Of a DNA stretch of 64,000 nt, positions 1-10,255 are shown piece by piece; position 1 is the first letter of the stretch; every line of letters begins with the position of its first letter. The notes under the pieces were generated by a model that was not told the DNA's origin, made no database searches, and was given only the letters and a program-made list of their open reading frames with translations. The stretch comes from Sinohyriopsis cumingii. Its lineage: Eukaryota; Mollusca; Bivalvia; Unionida; Unionidae. The stretch covers positions 18,995,936 to 19,059,935 of the forward strand of contig CM068828.1 in NCBI GenBank assembly GCA_028554795.2, read 5' to 3'. The position numbers were made by a program, and so were the translations under genes.

Positions 1-13
1 ATCTTCATACATC

Positions 14-176
14 AAAAATGGTACAGGCATTGGTATTCATACGATTCTCATACAACAAATGGTAAGGTTGGTCGTTGGTAATATGTACGGTATATTCATA
101 CAACAAATAGTATGGACATTGGTAGTATGTACGGTATATTCATACAACAAATGGTACGGCTAGTCGTTGGTAATGC
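14..176. repeat. Short tandem repeat, about 62-bp unit
   Basis: Units share the string CATACAACAAATGGTA followed by GTCGTTGGTAATATGTACGG-like sequence, about two and a half copies. It abuts the TA microsatellite. Confidence 0.6.
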
Positions 177-198
177 TAACATATTATTACTCAGTGAC

Positions 199-203
<5 letters not shown>

Positions 204-292
<89 letters not shown>
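204..292. repeat. (TA)n microsatellite
   Basis: About 44 uninterrupted TA dinucleotides. The Tyr-Ile open frames across it on both strands are artefacts of the repeat. Confidence 0.97.
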
Positions 293-294
<2 letters not shown>

Positions 295-1386
295 GCTACG
301 CCAATATCACACTGCCTTATATGATTCCAAATATGTGAACAACACAAGGCGGATAAATATCATTGGAAATAGTCATCAAATCGATAAACAGCTTCTGCTG
401 CATCTACATCATTCAAAAAGGTAATATCATTTATAAAACATCTGCAATAACGTGGGACATATTTGTCCGATGATTGTTTCAATTTTTACAAAAAGAGTAA
501 GTAGATGACAGTGATTTAGTCTAGACTCAAACAAAAGCAACAAGTGTATTTTACATTAATTTTTGAATGGATGTCCAAACCTATTTATTTTTATAAGTTT
601 GAGAAAACCATACTTTTTTATGAGAACTTGTAATTTTAAAATATGCTCATTGAACATAAGTAATTGTGTCTTTGTCACATATGATTAAATGTAGTATTCT
701 CATGGAGAAATAATAAGCACTAAAGAAAAGAAAAAATTAATCATAATTTATGGAATTTATATACTATAACAATGCAAGATTTTTAGTTTAATTTATTGAC
801 CTGGTCCTTTGCACTGCTTTACTGTTGTTTCGTTTCCACACTAATCTATTGTTATTCGTTTGCATTTCGGTAGCTGCAAGTTTGGGTTCGTTCCCATCTA
901 ATTTTTACTTCCCATTTTGGACATGCTTTCTGTGTCCTCGTACAATCAAATATTTCGTCAGAAAAATGCAATGGTGTAATAATCCGATAAAAGCGTGAAA
1001 ACATGATTAAATTACAATCTTGAATATAAGCAACGCAGATAAGAAAAAGTCCCATTTAGCTTTAAATTCAACGCAGAGCAAAAAGGATATATATACGTAC
1101 CCTTACGTACAAATAAATCTTTGAAAGCTGTACCATGTAATCTGTCATCATCTTTATCTATAGCAGAAGATCAAATTTGTATTCATATCATGAATGACCT
1201 AGTTCCGTGAATAGACTTCGTCCTTTAATCACAATTTACCTGATATATTATTCATATCAAAAAAAACAAAATCCCTAATAAATGTGTCCTTCACTCTGTT
1301 CGGCTTTTGCCTTAATACAAAATGAATAATAAATGTGTCTTTCGGTCTGCTGGACATCTGTCTTGATACAAAATCCATAATAAATG
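293..1386. other. Intergenic, nothing recognised
   Basis: AT-rich sequence with frequent stops in all frames. I see no conserved protein motif, tRNA-like box or obvious repeat. Confidence 0.5.
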
Positions 1387-1395
1387 TTGTATGTA

Positions 1396-1446
<51 letters not shown>
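1387..1446. repeat. (GTAT)n(GT)n microsatellite
   Basis: A few GTAT units pass into about 22 GT dinucleotides. Confidence 0.95.
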
Positions 1447-1448
<2 letters not shown>

Positions 1449-2235
1449 AAAGCAAGGATAAGCCAAAGAATTGTTAAACTCCTTAAAATGCAAAGTTCAA
1501 TTTTAATGCAAACAGCACTCTTTTAAAAACCACAGTACCTCGACTGGAACATCACTTCGCGTCACTTCTCTGGGCAGAATGTTTACCCTCATTAGTTGCA
1601 TATGACGACATTCCGAAGTTCGCATCGGGCCTGTTCTAAATCCCAGCTTATTGCTACATGCCGTAAGGTGCATCGGGCCTCTTCTACATCCCTGCAGGAT
1701 TCGAGAAATAGGAACATTTTAAAAAAAATGTGCTTTATTAAAATAAAGGTATCTTATATTAGATTATATCATGTATCGATATCTACACTAATATTTTGTT
1801 AAAATTACTGGATTATTAGTAATTACTGTATAGATAACCCCATTTTATAGGAGTATAACGTTTGCAAAGCTGATATCGTGAAACTATTCGTCTTGGTAGA
1901 GACTGTGATGACACAAATAATAAAAATGATCTATTGTTAATTAGGGAAGATATTGTCTCGCTTATTTCCTGACTCAACCATTCTCGTGAAAATTTATATT
2001 CAGCCAGACCGTTATGATTTCTTAGTCTGTATGCAACTAACCTTTTACCATATGATCCCATTTCAACCTAATTTATGGCAATCTGTACGTTGAGCACTAG
2101 GCCCTACTAATAAATTGAACGTATAGTTTTAAAGGTGAGCTTCTTAATTGTCTAGTGAAATATTGTTCGAATATATCTCTACTTAACTTGTTCAGATATA
2201 TCTAATAAATTCATCTTCATATGTATCTAACAGTT
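1447..2235. other. Intergenic, nothing recognised
   Basis: Only a short imperfect duplication (GCATCGGGCCTsTTCTA at about 1624 and 1672) stands out. No coding signal is visible. Confidence 0.5.
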
Positions 2236-2550
2236 TCGACCACTCCTGTGCCCTAATTGGTTATAGCTTCCCTCTCGGTTGCGGGAGGTCGCGGATTCGA
2301 ACCCAGGCCGGGTCATATCAAAGACATAAAAATGGTACTAGCTTGGCGCTTAGCATTTAGAGGTCAGTGTTAGGACTGATCGGCCTCGTGTCAGGATAAT
2401 GTGACTGGATGGGACATGACGCTATATGTCTGCGGCATGATGCCCCACTGCTAGACATCACTATAAACTGCCACACTGCAGACATCGTAGCGATATGACT
2501 GAAAGATTGTTAAAGCTACGTTAATAATCAAATCACACACACACACATGC
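2236..2550 (+). mobile_element. tRNA-derived SINE, family A, copy 1
   Basis: The head carries a B-box-like GGATTCGAACCC near 2294. The body contains GTCAGTGTTAGGACTGATCG, GTGTCAGGATAATGTGACTG, the CTGCGGCATGATGCCCCA core, and a tail of AGACATCGTAGCGATATGAC plus TTGTTAAAGCTACGTTAA. The same body recurs in inverse orientation at 7862-8160 and 12478-12790, so it is an interspersed element. It ends in a CA-rich tail. Confidence 0.85.
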
Positions 2551-2559
2551 ACACACACC

Positions 2560-2850
2560 TAACACTTTCGTTTAGATGAGATATGTTCCACTTTGTTAAG
2601 ATGAAACGAGTTTCTCTTCATTTAGAGATTTATACCTCATCATTTAGAGGAGGTGTGTTCCTCTTCGTTTAGATCAGAGGTGTTCCTCTTCGTTTAGCAA
2701 TTAATTATTCTTGGTGTTAAGCTGCGTTCCTCGTCGTTTAGACGTAATATTTTCCTCTTCATTTAGAGATTAAGTCATCGTGTGGAGGGGTGTTTTCTTC
2801 GTCGTTTAGAGGAAATATGTTCATCCTCGTTAAGAAGAGATGTGTTATTT
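2560..2850. repeat. Degenerate minisatellite, about 30-45-bp units
   Basis: The phrase TTCCTCTTCGTTTAGA, with variants, recurs about seven times with irregular spacing. Confidence 0.75.
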
Positions 2851-2861
2851 TAACAGAGAAG

Positions 2862-2945
2862 CTGTGGTCGCTCAGTTGGTAGAGCGTTGAACTTGCAACC
2901 CAAGAATCATGGGTTCGATACCTCTCAGCAAGCCAATCAGGTAAG
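2862..2945 (+). mobile_element. tRNA-like SINE head
   Basis: The A-box-like GTGGTCGCTCAGTTGGTAGA and the B-box-like GGGTTCGATACC are spaced as in a tRNA. Pairing of an acceptor stem and a clear anticodon arm are not convincing, so this is a SINE head rather than a functional tRNA gene. A related inverted copy lies at 3195-3305. Confidence 0.55.
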
Positions 2946-2951
2946 CGGCAT

Positions 2952-3037
2952 CGTATGTATGTGTGTGCATGTATGTATGTATGTATGTATGTATGTATGT
3001 ATGTATGTATGTATGTATGTATGTATGTATGTATGTG
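2952..3037. repeat. (ATGT)n microsatellite
   Basis: About 20 ATGT units, with a short GTGTGC interruption near the start. Confidence 0.95.
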
Positions 3038-3194
3038 AAAACGATCTGACATTCTGTGCGTTTAACATTTAATCATACGAGTATTGTATTTCCCATAACT
3101 AATGGATTTTGTTATTGTTTTTGATGGCTTTAACGGAACTTATTCACTCAATATTGGCTATTCCATACCGAGGAAATCTGACTCAAGCGCACTT

Positions 3195-3305
3195 CCTAAG
3201 GATACACCCAAGTAGTCGACGCAGGCTAGCATAGGCGGCTCTTCAACCTGCGATCCTTAGATTTTAAGTTCAACGCTCGACCAACAGAGCTACTGCTGCT
3301 CCAAA
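3195..3305 (-). mobile_element. tRNA-like SINE head, inverted copy
   Basis: On the minus strand the AGTAGCTCTGTTGGTCGAGC A-box-like segment and GATCGCAGGTTGAAGAG B-box-like segment match the head at 2862-2945, including the GAGCGTTGAACTT stretch. Confidence 0.55.
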
Positions 3306-4840
3306 CGAAAACGTACATTCTGCCAACATTCGACGCAGAAACACGAGACAGGTGATTATAAAAAGAAAGTTAGGTGTTTACTTATTTTCCATACGTGGAA
3401 ATATTTATGTGTGAGTGTGTATCATGAAAATATATAGCGTTACATACTAAAATCTTAAGATCCACATTTCTCAGTTAAGGCACAGATCCATATTCCCGGT
3501 TAAGGCACGGAGCTGCTAACGAAATTCCTACCGAAATGTTTCTCGAATTATCAAAGAATATAATTTTGTTAAGTACTGTACGCCAGAGTGACGTAAACGT
3601 TAAAACTTTTGCATGGCTATGTTTTGTATTTATTTTGAACTCTCGCAAAATCGCATAACTAACTATTTCAATTCAAAAGGTAAATCCGGCCTGAATCGAA
3701 ATATGGCAATGCATGCAGTCACAGACATGCATCTCACCCTCACATCAGGTATGTTAACCTGAACATGCTTTTTCTTTCCTTATGTGGCAAATAAGTTTAC
3801 ATTCGTCTTTTCTCAATACCATTTTGGAGCACTTAAAGATAAAATGTGTTCTGCACATCTGTACAAATATTGCAAAGTGTGTCATAAATGATGTAACATG
3901 TCAGGGGTCTTACAACAACCCATTACCGAGTGAATCAAATAACTTGAGGTCGATGTATCCCTATTTCTAATGACCTCAAGATAACAGGCTGTCACTTCTA
4001 AGTTCTAACCAGCCATGTATGCTGGGATGGAGCTAAGAGGTGTCAACAACAAGATAACAGGCGTTGTCAACTGAAGGGCTTGTAAACGTACTAGTACAAC
4101 AAATAACTTTCCTCTAATTAACTAGCGACCAAACATTCATGAGACTCTAATTTCATATTTGCAGTGGGGATCTGAATTTAATCAGATTGCATTTGCAAAG
4201 TGCGAGACTCTAATTACACCTTTGCAATGTTTATCTTGCTTCACGTGTGTTTGGTTTATTAGTACTCTTTTCAAAGCCATAGATCTGTATTTCATTCCAC
4301 TTACTGTGAAATATGACCCACTTACTTATTGATATCTCAAATTACTAAACATTTACAAGTTAAAAATATTCCGAGATTTATGAGAGGGTCGATTTTAAGA
4401 AATTAGTTCGTGCTACATTTAAAGTCTAGTGAATACGTACATTCAATCCTCTGCTCCTAGTAACTATATAATTACTTGGTTTGAGAAATATCTTCCCAAC
4501 ATAGACTCCCCATAATCAATCAAATAATTAATACACTCTACCGAAACAGGGATGCAAATATAAATAGCACATGCGCAAGGTTTGTTACAGTACTAAAAAA
4601 GTTGATATGTATCAATGTTAACTGCTGCCAGATCTACAGCATGTCCTGTAACACCATGGATGATTTTATTATGGATCTTTGTATTCTGTGTGAGTGTGAA
4701 AGCCATGCATATGATAAACTCAAGGTGATAATTACTTCATACATTCCTGTACAAAAACATGTATATGTAAAATTTCTGCTGTTTTCATGGATAATAACAT
4801 AAAAATTATATCTATATAAGTTAGAGGCCTGCAAAGTTCA
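3306..4840. other. Intergenic, nothing recognised
   Basis: No open frame above background. A short doublet GATCCAyATT...GTTAAGGCAC near 3460-3510 is the only repeat seen. Confidence 0.45.
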
Positions 4841-4844
4841 GTTT

Positions 4845-6860
4845 TTAAACGAAGGGACATTTTCCACTGGGTAAAACAAAAGAATGTATTTATAGTATGC
4901 TTACATGAAACTCATAGTACAAAGAACGATGAAATATATTGGCAGCTAAATGGGGATACAAATGTATATTTAGCCACAGCTCTAGTAATAGTACTTGGAT
5001 TGCAATATTTTGTAGAAATACTTTTGAACTCGTAATTCATAGAGAAAGATTTGACAGTCAAGGTAGATTTATTATTTTAGATATTACAACTAATGGCAAC
5101 AGAATAACCCTCGTGACTTTGTATGGTTATAATGGTGAATATCCTAGATCTTTTGAACGTTAAAGGGTGAGATTTTATTTTTTGAGAACTCATCAGTTAT
5201 AATGTGCGGAGACTGGAATACTGTTCAAGCCTTAGATTTGGATACTTTTAATATTTTACACGACAAACACCAGCAGTCTAGGGCAGCGATTCAAGACCTA
5301 ATTGTGCGTAGGAGACAATACACAATTCTTTACCGTATCTACATTCTAACGAAAGAAAATGTCCGGAAATGGGCTTAATTTGGTCCTCTTCTAACTTTAC
5401 ACTCCTTGGCATAGATTGTTCTCCAGGTTTTCAAAAAAAACAAAAAAATGGTGGAAATTAATTATACGAAGAAACTAACAAGGGCAAAACTAATACTGGC
5501 AAGCTGGAGTCAAATACATTTGTCTATAGTTGGTAAAGTAATTATTGTAAAAACTCTGCCCATATTCATACATCTTTTTCAGCACTTCCAAATCCATCAG
5601 CAAACGTTGAAGCAGAACTAAATCACACATTATTTAAATTTGCATGGGTTAAAAAAGTAGAGAGAATAAAACGTGATATACTAGTTTCCCCAGAAAATGA
5701 GGGAGGACTAAATATGATACATATATTTTCATTCTTTAGGTATATTAAGATAAGATGTGTAAAAAGATTGCTGAAAAAGGAAACTGGAACGTGGCAGAAA
5801 ATAGACAATACAACAATGATCAAAAATATTTTTAAAAAAAAAGGATATTTGGAATTTAGGGAGAAGGAAATTAGAAGAATTTAGTAAGATCATTAAAAAC
5901 AGTTTTTGGAGAGATGTAATTTTGGCAGTATCTAATAGGAAAGAGGGACAGCAAAGTCCAAACGAGTATCTATCCATGACCATTTTAAATTTTGTCCACC
6001 AACCCCCCAAAATGCTCTATCTATACAAATCCTGGACAGAAACCAGTTTTGAAATTCTGAATGATCTAGTAGATTATCACGGTAATTTAATACCTTTTGA
6101 ACCAATAAAACGAAAGCTAGAAACGATGATTTCTTGAAATACTTGTACTTTATATCCAAAATTCCAAAAGCATGGAAAGACGCCATAAAAATACAATTTA
6201 GTGCATAATAATTTTTATAAGCAGGAGGATAAAATAATGAACTTGCAGAAACAAAATTCACTCAAGTTTGTTTACAAAGATCTTTTAAATAAAGTTAAAA
6301 GGCAATACACTGCTAAGCAAGAAACTTGGATGCAAGTATTTAATAAAAATATAAGTAGTGAAGAGTGGTCTGAGATTTATAGCCGGGCGAAATGCTGTAC
6401 CAAAGATACCAATATGATCTCTTTTAACTTTAAATTAGTCCATAGAATAATCGCTACTAATGATTTTCTGAAAAGAATTAACGTATTAGACGACAACAAA
6501 TGTACTTTCTGTAAGTGTGAAAATGAAAGGATTGAGCATCTCTTCTATGATTGCAATATTACTTCACAGTTTTGGTACCGTTTAATTGAACATTTTGCAT
6601 CTTTTATCCCAAATAGTGTACATTTGTCCAAAAAAGAAACATTTTTATGAAGTGAACAACTGGACAGTTTGTGTAATTTCTTGTTTATTTTGGCAAAATG
6701 TTATATTTATGCTTGCAGATTCAATGTGAAAAATCCTTCTATTTTTGCTTTTAAGCAAATAGTTGCAATGCATAAGAACATTGAAAAATACACTGCTAAG
6801 GTAAATAAAAAAGAAGACAAATTCCTTCAAAAATGGACCTCATTAATGAATATGTAACTT
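4845..6860 (+). mobile_element. Decayed L1-like LINE (endonuclease to C-terminal zinc ribbon)
   Basis: Translated pieces in several frames run in the order of an L1-clade ORF2. An apurinic-like endonuclease start carries the motif CLHETHS near 4900, followed by a strand reading ITLVTLYGYN at about 5107 and a MCGDWN motif near 5200. Reverse-transcriptase C-terminal remnants lie at about 5480-5720 (ILASWSQIHLSIVGKV). The C-terminal region at 6201-6650 reads CTFCKCENERIEHLFYDC, a Cys-Cys-His-Cys zinc ribbon typical of these elements. The catalytic reverse-transcriptase core is largely missing, and there are many frameshifts and stops, so the copy is dead. No target-site duplication was identified. 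Confidence 0.88.
6201..6650 (+). pseudogene. LINE ORF2 C-terminal fragment (149 codons)
   Basis: This is the longest intact piece of the LINE. It contains a lysine-rich stretch, then SEEWSEIYSRAKCC, then a FNFKLVHRIIATNDFL segment, then the zinc ribbon ending HLFYDC and an SQFW motif. This order is the usual C-terminal tail of L1-like ORF2 in marine invertebrates. The ATG used here is internal to the ancestral frame. It has no role outside the element and lacks the domains needed for retrotransposition. Confidence 0.8.
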
Positions 6861-7079
6861 GTATCTGATTTGATGGTAAACAGGAACAAAATAGTAATAC
6901 AGCAATATCACAAAGTCCATGTCACCTAGATTGTGTGTCATATGCATGTGTGCATGCGTGTGTGTGTTTCTTTTTCTGTAGATTATATTCATTATCCCTA
7001 GATTATCTGATAACCAGAAATGTTTGATTGTAAAGTGACCTTGATATGGTTCCCCGACCCAGTGGTCAACCTATTAAGG

Positions 7080-8830
7080 GGTTAATAGAAAAAAGGTGAA
7101 TTTTCGAAATTCTTCTTTTTGTACATTTTTATAAGAATACTCACCAAAACATGGGTCAGGGAAAATAAAATAAACTATTATTATTTGCCTCAAGATCAGC
7201 TCTAATATTTAGCCTTCAAAGTTTGTCTAAAGGTCAACCAGGCAGCATTGGTGAAAAAAGTAAAGACAAGCTAAATTCACATAATACCCAGCTTTTTAGA
7301 CAAATATTCAGGAAATCTTCCCAAAAATGTGTCAAAAGAAAAAAAAGCACAACTTTGTGTGCATCTACATCACCACATATCTAATCTGAAAGCTCCTAAC
7401 CACTTTTAAAAGTGACAAAGGAAAAAAGCGACGAAGAACTGAATTCGCACAATACCAAATACTGGGAATATGTTTCAGAAGCTAACTCCCAAAACAAAAT
7501 GTTCAGAGAAAAATGAAACCTTACTGCGTGTCTGCAGACATGTTGCCTAGTACGTTTCAATAACTTCATCAACAAAGTGCGGGTGGAGAAGCGATCCAGA
7601 TCTGAATTATCAAAACACTTTATTCTTTCGACAATAATTTCAAGACATTTACGGTAAAAGGAGCCAGAGAAGAAAGGTGCGCCTTTATTGCACACACATA
7701 TACCGACTACATGTCTAGAATGTGCCATTAAAAGCCTCCAAGCGGTGTAAGACGAGTATTGATGACGAACCCAATACCTTAATCAGGCCCTTTCTTCAAT
7801 AATATTTAAATACATTTTCTAAAATGGTCGTAAAAAGTATGTGCGTGCGCGCGCGCGCGCGTGTGATTCGGATTTTTAACCTAGCTTTAACAATTTTTCA
7901 GTCATACTGCTACGATATCTGCAGTGTGACAGCTTATAACGATGTCTAGGATTGACTTCATGCCGCAGACATGCAGCATCATGTCCCACCCAGTCACATT
8001 ATCCTGACACCAGGCCGACCAGTCCTAACACTAACCTGTTCATGTAAGCGGCTAGCGAAGCAGCTGTTAGTACCATTTGTATGCCTTTGGTACGACTCGA
8101 ACACGCGTCCTCCTGCATCCAAGGCGGACGCTCTAACCACTAGGCCACCAGAGTGGTCGGTTCTAAAAGAACGTAATACTGCACATCTATACAAATCACA
8201 CATCTAACCTACAGAGTTTCAATTATATAAAAAAAATCAACCAGTGTATGGGAAACGATAACGAGCTATCTTCCCAAAATACCCTTTTATGTCACTGTAT
8301 GAAGAAATCTACCAATTTTGGGCCCAGAGGAAACATCCTAAAAATGTGTCAGAGGACAAAAAAGTAAACCTTCCTCCGCATCAACACTAGCAATATATCT
8401 AGCGTACAAAGTTTCGATCAAATCCCAATTTCATGAAAAGAACCGTTGATGAACTAAATTCCCCAAACCCCTGTTTTGCTTATTTAAAGAATTTCCAAAA
8501 CATGGCCAAATAGGAGAAAAGGGAAAGATGATTGCACGCCTACACCAGCCACATAGAAGCATAAAAAAAAATGTCAATATAGCTGGCTTGAGGACAAGCG
8601 TTGACTAGTTCAATTCCAAAAATATCCCTTTGCAAAAATATTTTCAAGAAATTTTATCTAAACGGGCCGAAGAAACATAGCTACATCAACTGCACATTTA
8701 GACTTCATTGTAGATTTTCATAATAGCTTCCTGTTTACATTTTTTTGCAGAAATTTTTCTTACAAAAATAATGTATCAGAGGGAAAAAGTAAAACCCTTC
8801 CGCGCATCTATATATATTAGCCAACAATAT
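7080..8830. repeat. Degenerate tandem repeat, about 250-bp units, interrupted by a SINE
   Basis: The phrase AAAATGTGTCAGAGGrmAAA with GTAAAmCCTTCCGCGCATC and ATATCTAGCrTACAAAGTTT recurs at about 7325, 7500, 8340 and 8765. Spacing and conservation are poor. Confidence 0.55.
7862..8160 (-). mobile_element. tRNA-derived SINE, family A, copy 2
   Basis: The reverse complement of the family A body is clear: CAGTCATACTGCTACGATAT, GTGACAGCTTATAACGATG, GCCGCAGACATGCAGCATCA, CACATTATCCTGACACCAGG. The tRNA-like head (TGGCCTAGTGGTTAGAGCG on the minus strand) is at about 8125-8160. Confidence 0.88.
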
Positions 8831-8832
8831 TT

Positions 8833-9285
8833 CAGAAAAATCTACTGAGCGGTACGGGAGTAAAAGCGATGAGAGCTTTGACATGGATTTAGTAAAATCT
8901 ACCGAGCGGTGCTGGAGGAGATATATTACAACCTTTGACACGGATTCAGTCTACCGAGCGGTGCAGGGGGGTGGGGGGAAGGGAAAAGTGATGACAAGCT
9001 TGGACTTGATTCAGTAAAATTTACCGAGCAGTAAAGGAGAAGAAACGATGACAACCTTTGATGTTGATTTAGTCTAACGAGCGGTGCAAAAGATGACGCG
9101 ATTACAGATTTGACACGGATTCAGTCTACAGAGTGGTGCGGGAGGGGAAGCGATGACAAGCTTTGACATGGATTCAGTAAAATCTAACGAGCAGTGCTGG
9201 AAGAAAAACGATAACAAGTTTTGACACTGATACAGTCTACCGAGTGGTGTTGGGGGAGAAGCGATGACAAGCTTTGACACGGATG
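8833..9285. repeat. Minisatellite, about 53-57-bp units
   Basis: Units contain TCTACCGAGCGGTGC, a GGAGAAGCGATGACA stretch and AGCTTTGACACGGATTCAGT. There are about eight imperfect copies. Confidence 0.88.
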
Positions 9286-9474
9286 GACTGAGGGAGAGAC
9301 TGACTTACAGGGTAATTCAATTAAGTCTTCCTATTCACCAAGATGATATTATATATTTAAATATCGACATACCGTCACTCCATTTAACTGTGCTATGTAA
9401 AGAATGCTCGTGAGCAGGTAGGTATATAGTTTCCTTTGGATACAGTTCAATATTTGTTCTATCAACAAGTCATG

Positions 9475-9475
<1 letters not shown>

Positions 9476-9546
<71 letters not shown>
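9476..9546. repeat. (TA)n microsatellite
   Basis: About 35 TA dinucleotides, lying roughly 380 bp upstream of the predicted host-gene promoter. Confidence 0.97.
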
Positions 9547-9549
<3 letters not shown>

Positions 9550-9885
9550 TCATCTGAATGGGCTACAAATACCACATCAAGAGGTTCATTGATAAATTCA
9601 GCAAAATCACGTGACTGGAATTTCCAGCATGCAATCTCTCCGCCTACTTATATTTAGATCTTTCGTCAAACCACGTGGTCCGATATATACTGATGTAATT
9701 ACATATTAGTTGTGTCCCAGCTTGTCTATGCCGAACCAGCCTGCTAACTTGATACGTAAATTGCTAGCTCTGTCATCACTGTGTTCAGTCTACTCTTAAC
9801 AGCAGTACAAACAAGTCAAGTTGGGAATCCGCCTTGTGACTTGTCTATTGATAGTTTGATGCGGGTCATTAGCACACGACTTTTT

Positions 9886-9965
9886 GATTGGTTGATTAAA
9901 CAGCAGCTTTATTGGTCAATTAATTATTTTATAAAGAGGATTGACTAGAGTGGAAAAGCCGGTAT
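9886..9965 (+). promoter_or_regulatory. Predicted core promoter of the beta-trefoil gene
   Basis: A TATAAA box sits at 9930-9935. Two inverted CCAAT boxes (ATTGG) lie upstream at about 9889 and 9911. Initiation is expected near 9960, giving a 5' leader of about 145 nt before the ATG at 10106. The leader contains an A-rich run at 10002-10035. This is inference from motifs only. Confidence 0.45.
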
Positions 9966-10105
9966 TGAACAGACTTCATTCATAGATCGAACGGTGTGTG
10001 TAAGAAAAAGAAAAAGAAAAAAAAAAAAAAAAAAACAACGTGGGAATTTGAGGATTATTGAGAAATACCTTTTCTAGTGTTGCCGGAAAGGAGGAAAATT
10101 TCAAC

Positions 10106-10255
10106 ATGATTCTCAGCACAGTAAATTTTGTCAACAGCAACATCAACAGAAACAGCAATCACAGATTCAGTGACTTTATCATCAGTAAAATTAAAGAGGA
10201 ACAAGATGCAGTTATCCGTCCAAAAGACAATAGTCACAAAGGTAGTGATTGTAAG
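10106..10255 (+). CDS. Predicted coding exon 1 (50 codons)
   Basis: Begins at the ATG after TTTCAAC and ends at CTGT-AAG|GTATGT-like donor sequence (GTAAG|GTATG). It ends in phase 0, which fits the acceptor at 20611. The peptide is polar and asparagine-rich, with KIKEEQDAVIRPKD near its end. Intron 1 would be 10,355 bp. Confidence 0.4.

Noticed and set aside
2862..2935. Functional tRNA gene
   Set aside because: A- and B-box-like segments are present, but the acceptor stem does not pair convincingly and a related head lies nearby, so a SINE origin is more likely.
9821..9831. NF-kappaB site upstream of the beta-trefoil gene
   Set aside because: GGGAATCCGCC departs from the consensus at a key position, so I do not count it as support for immune regulation.
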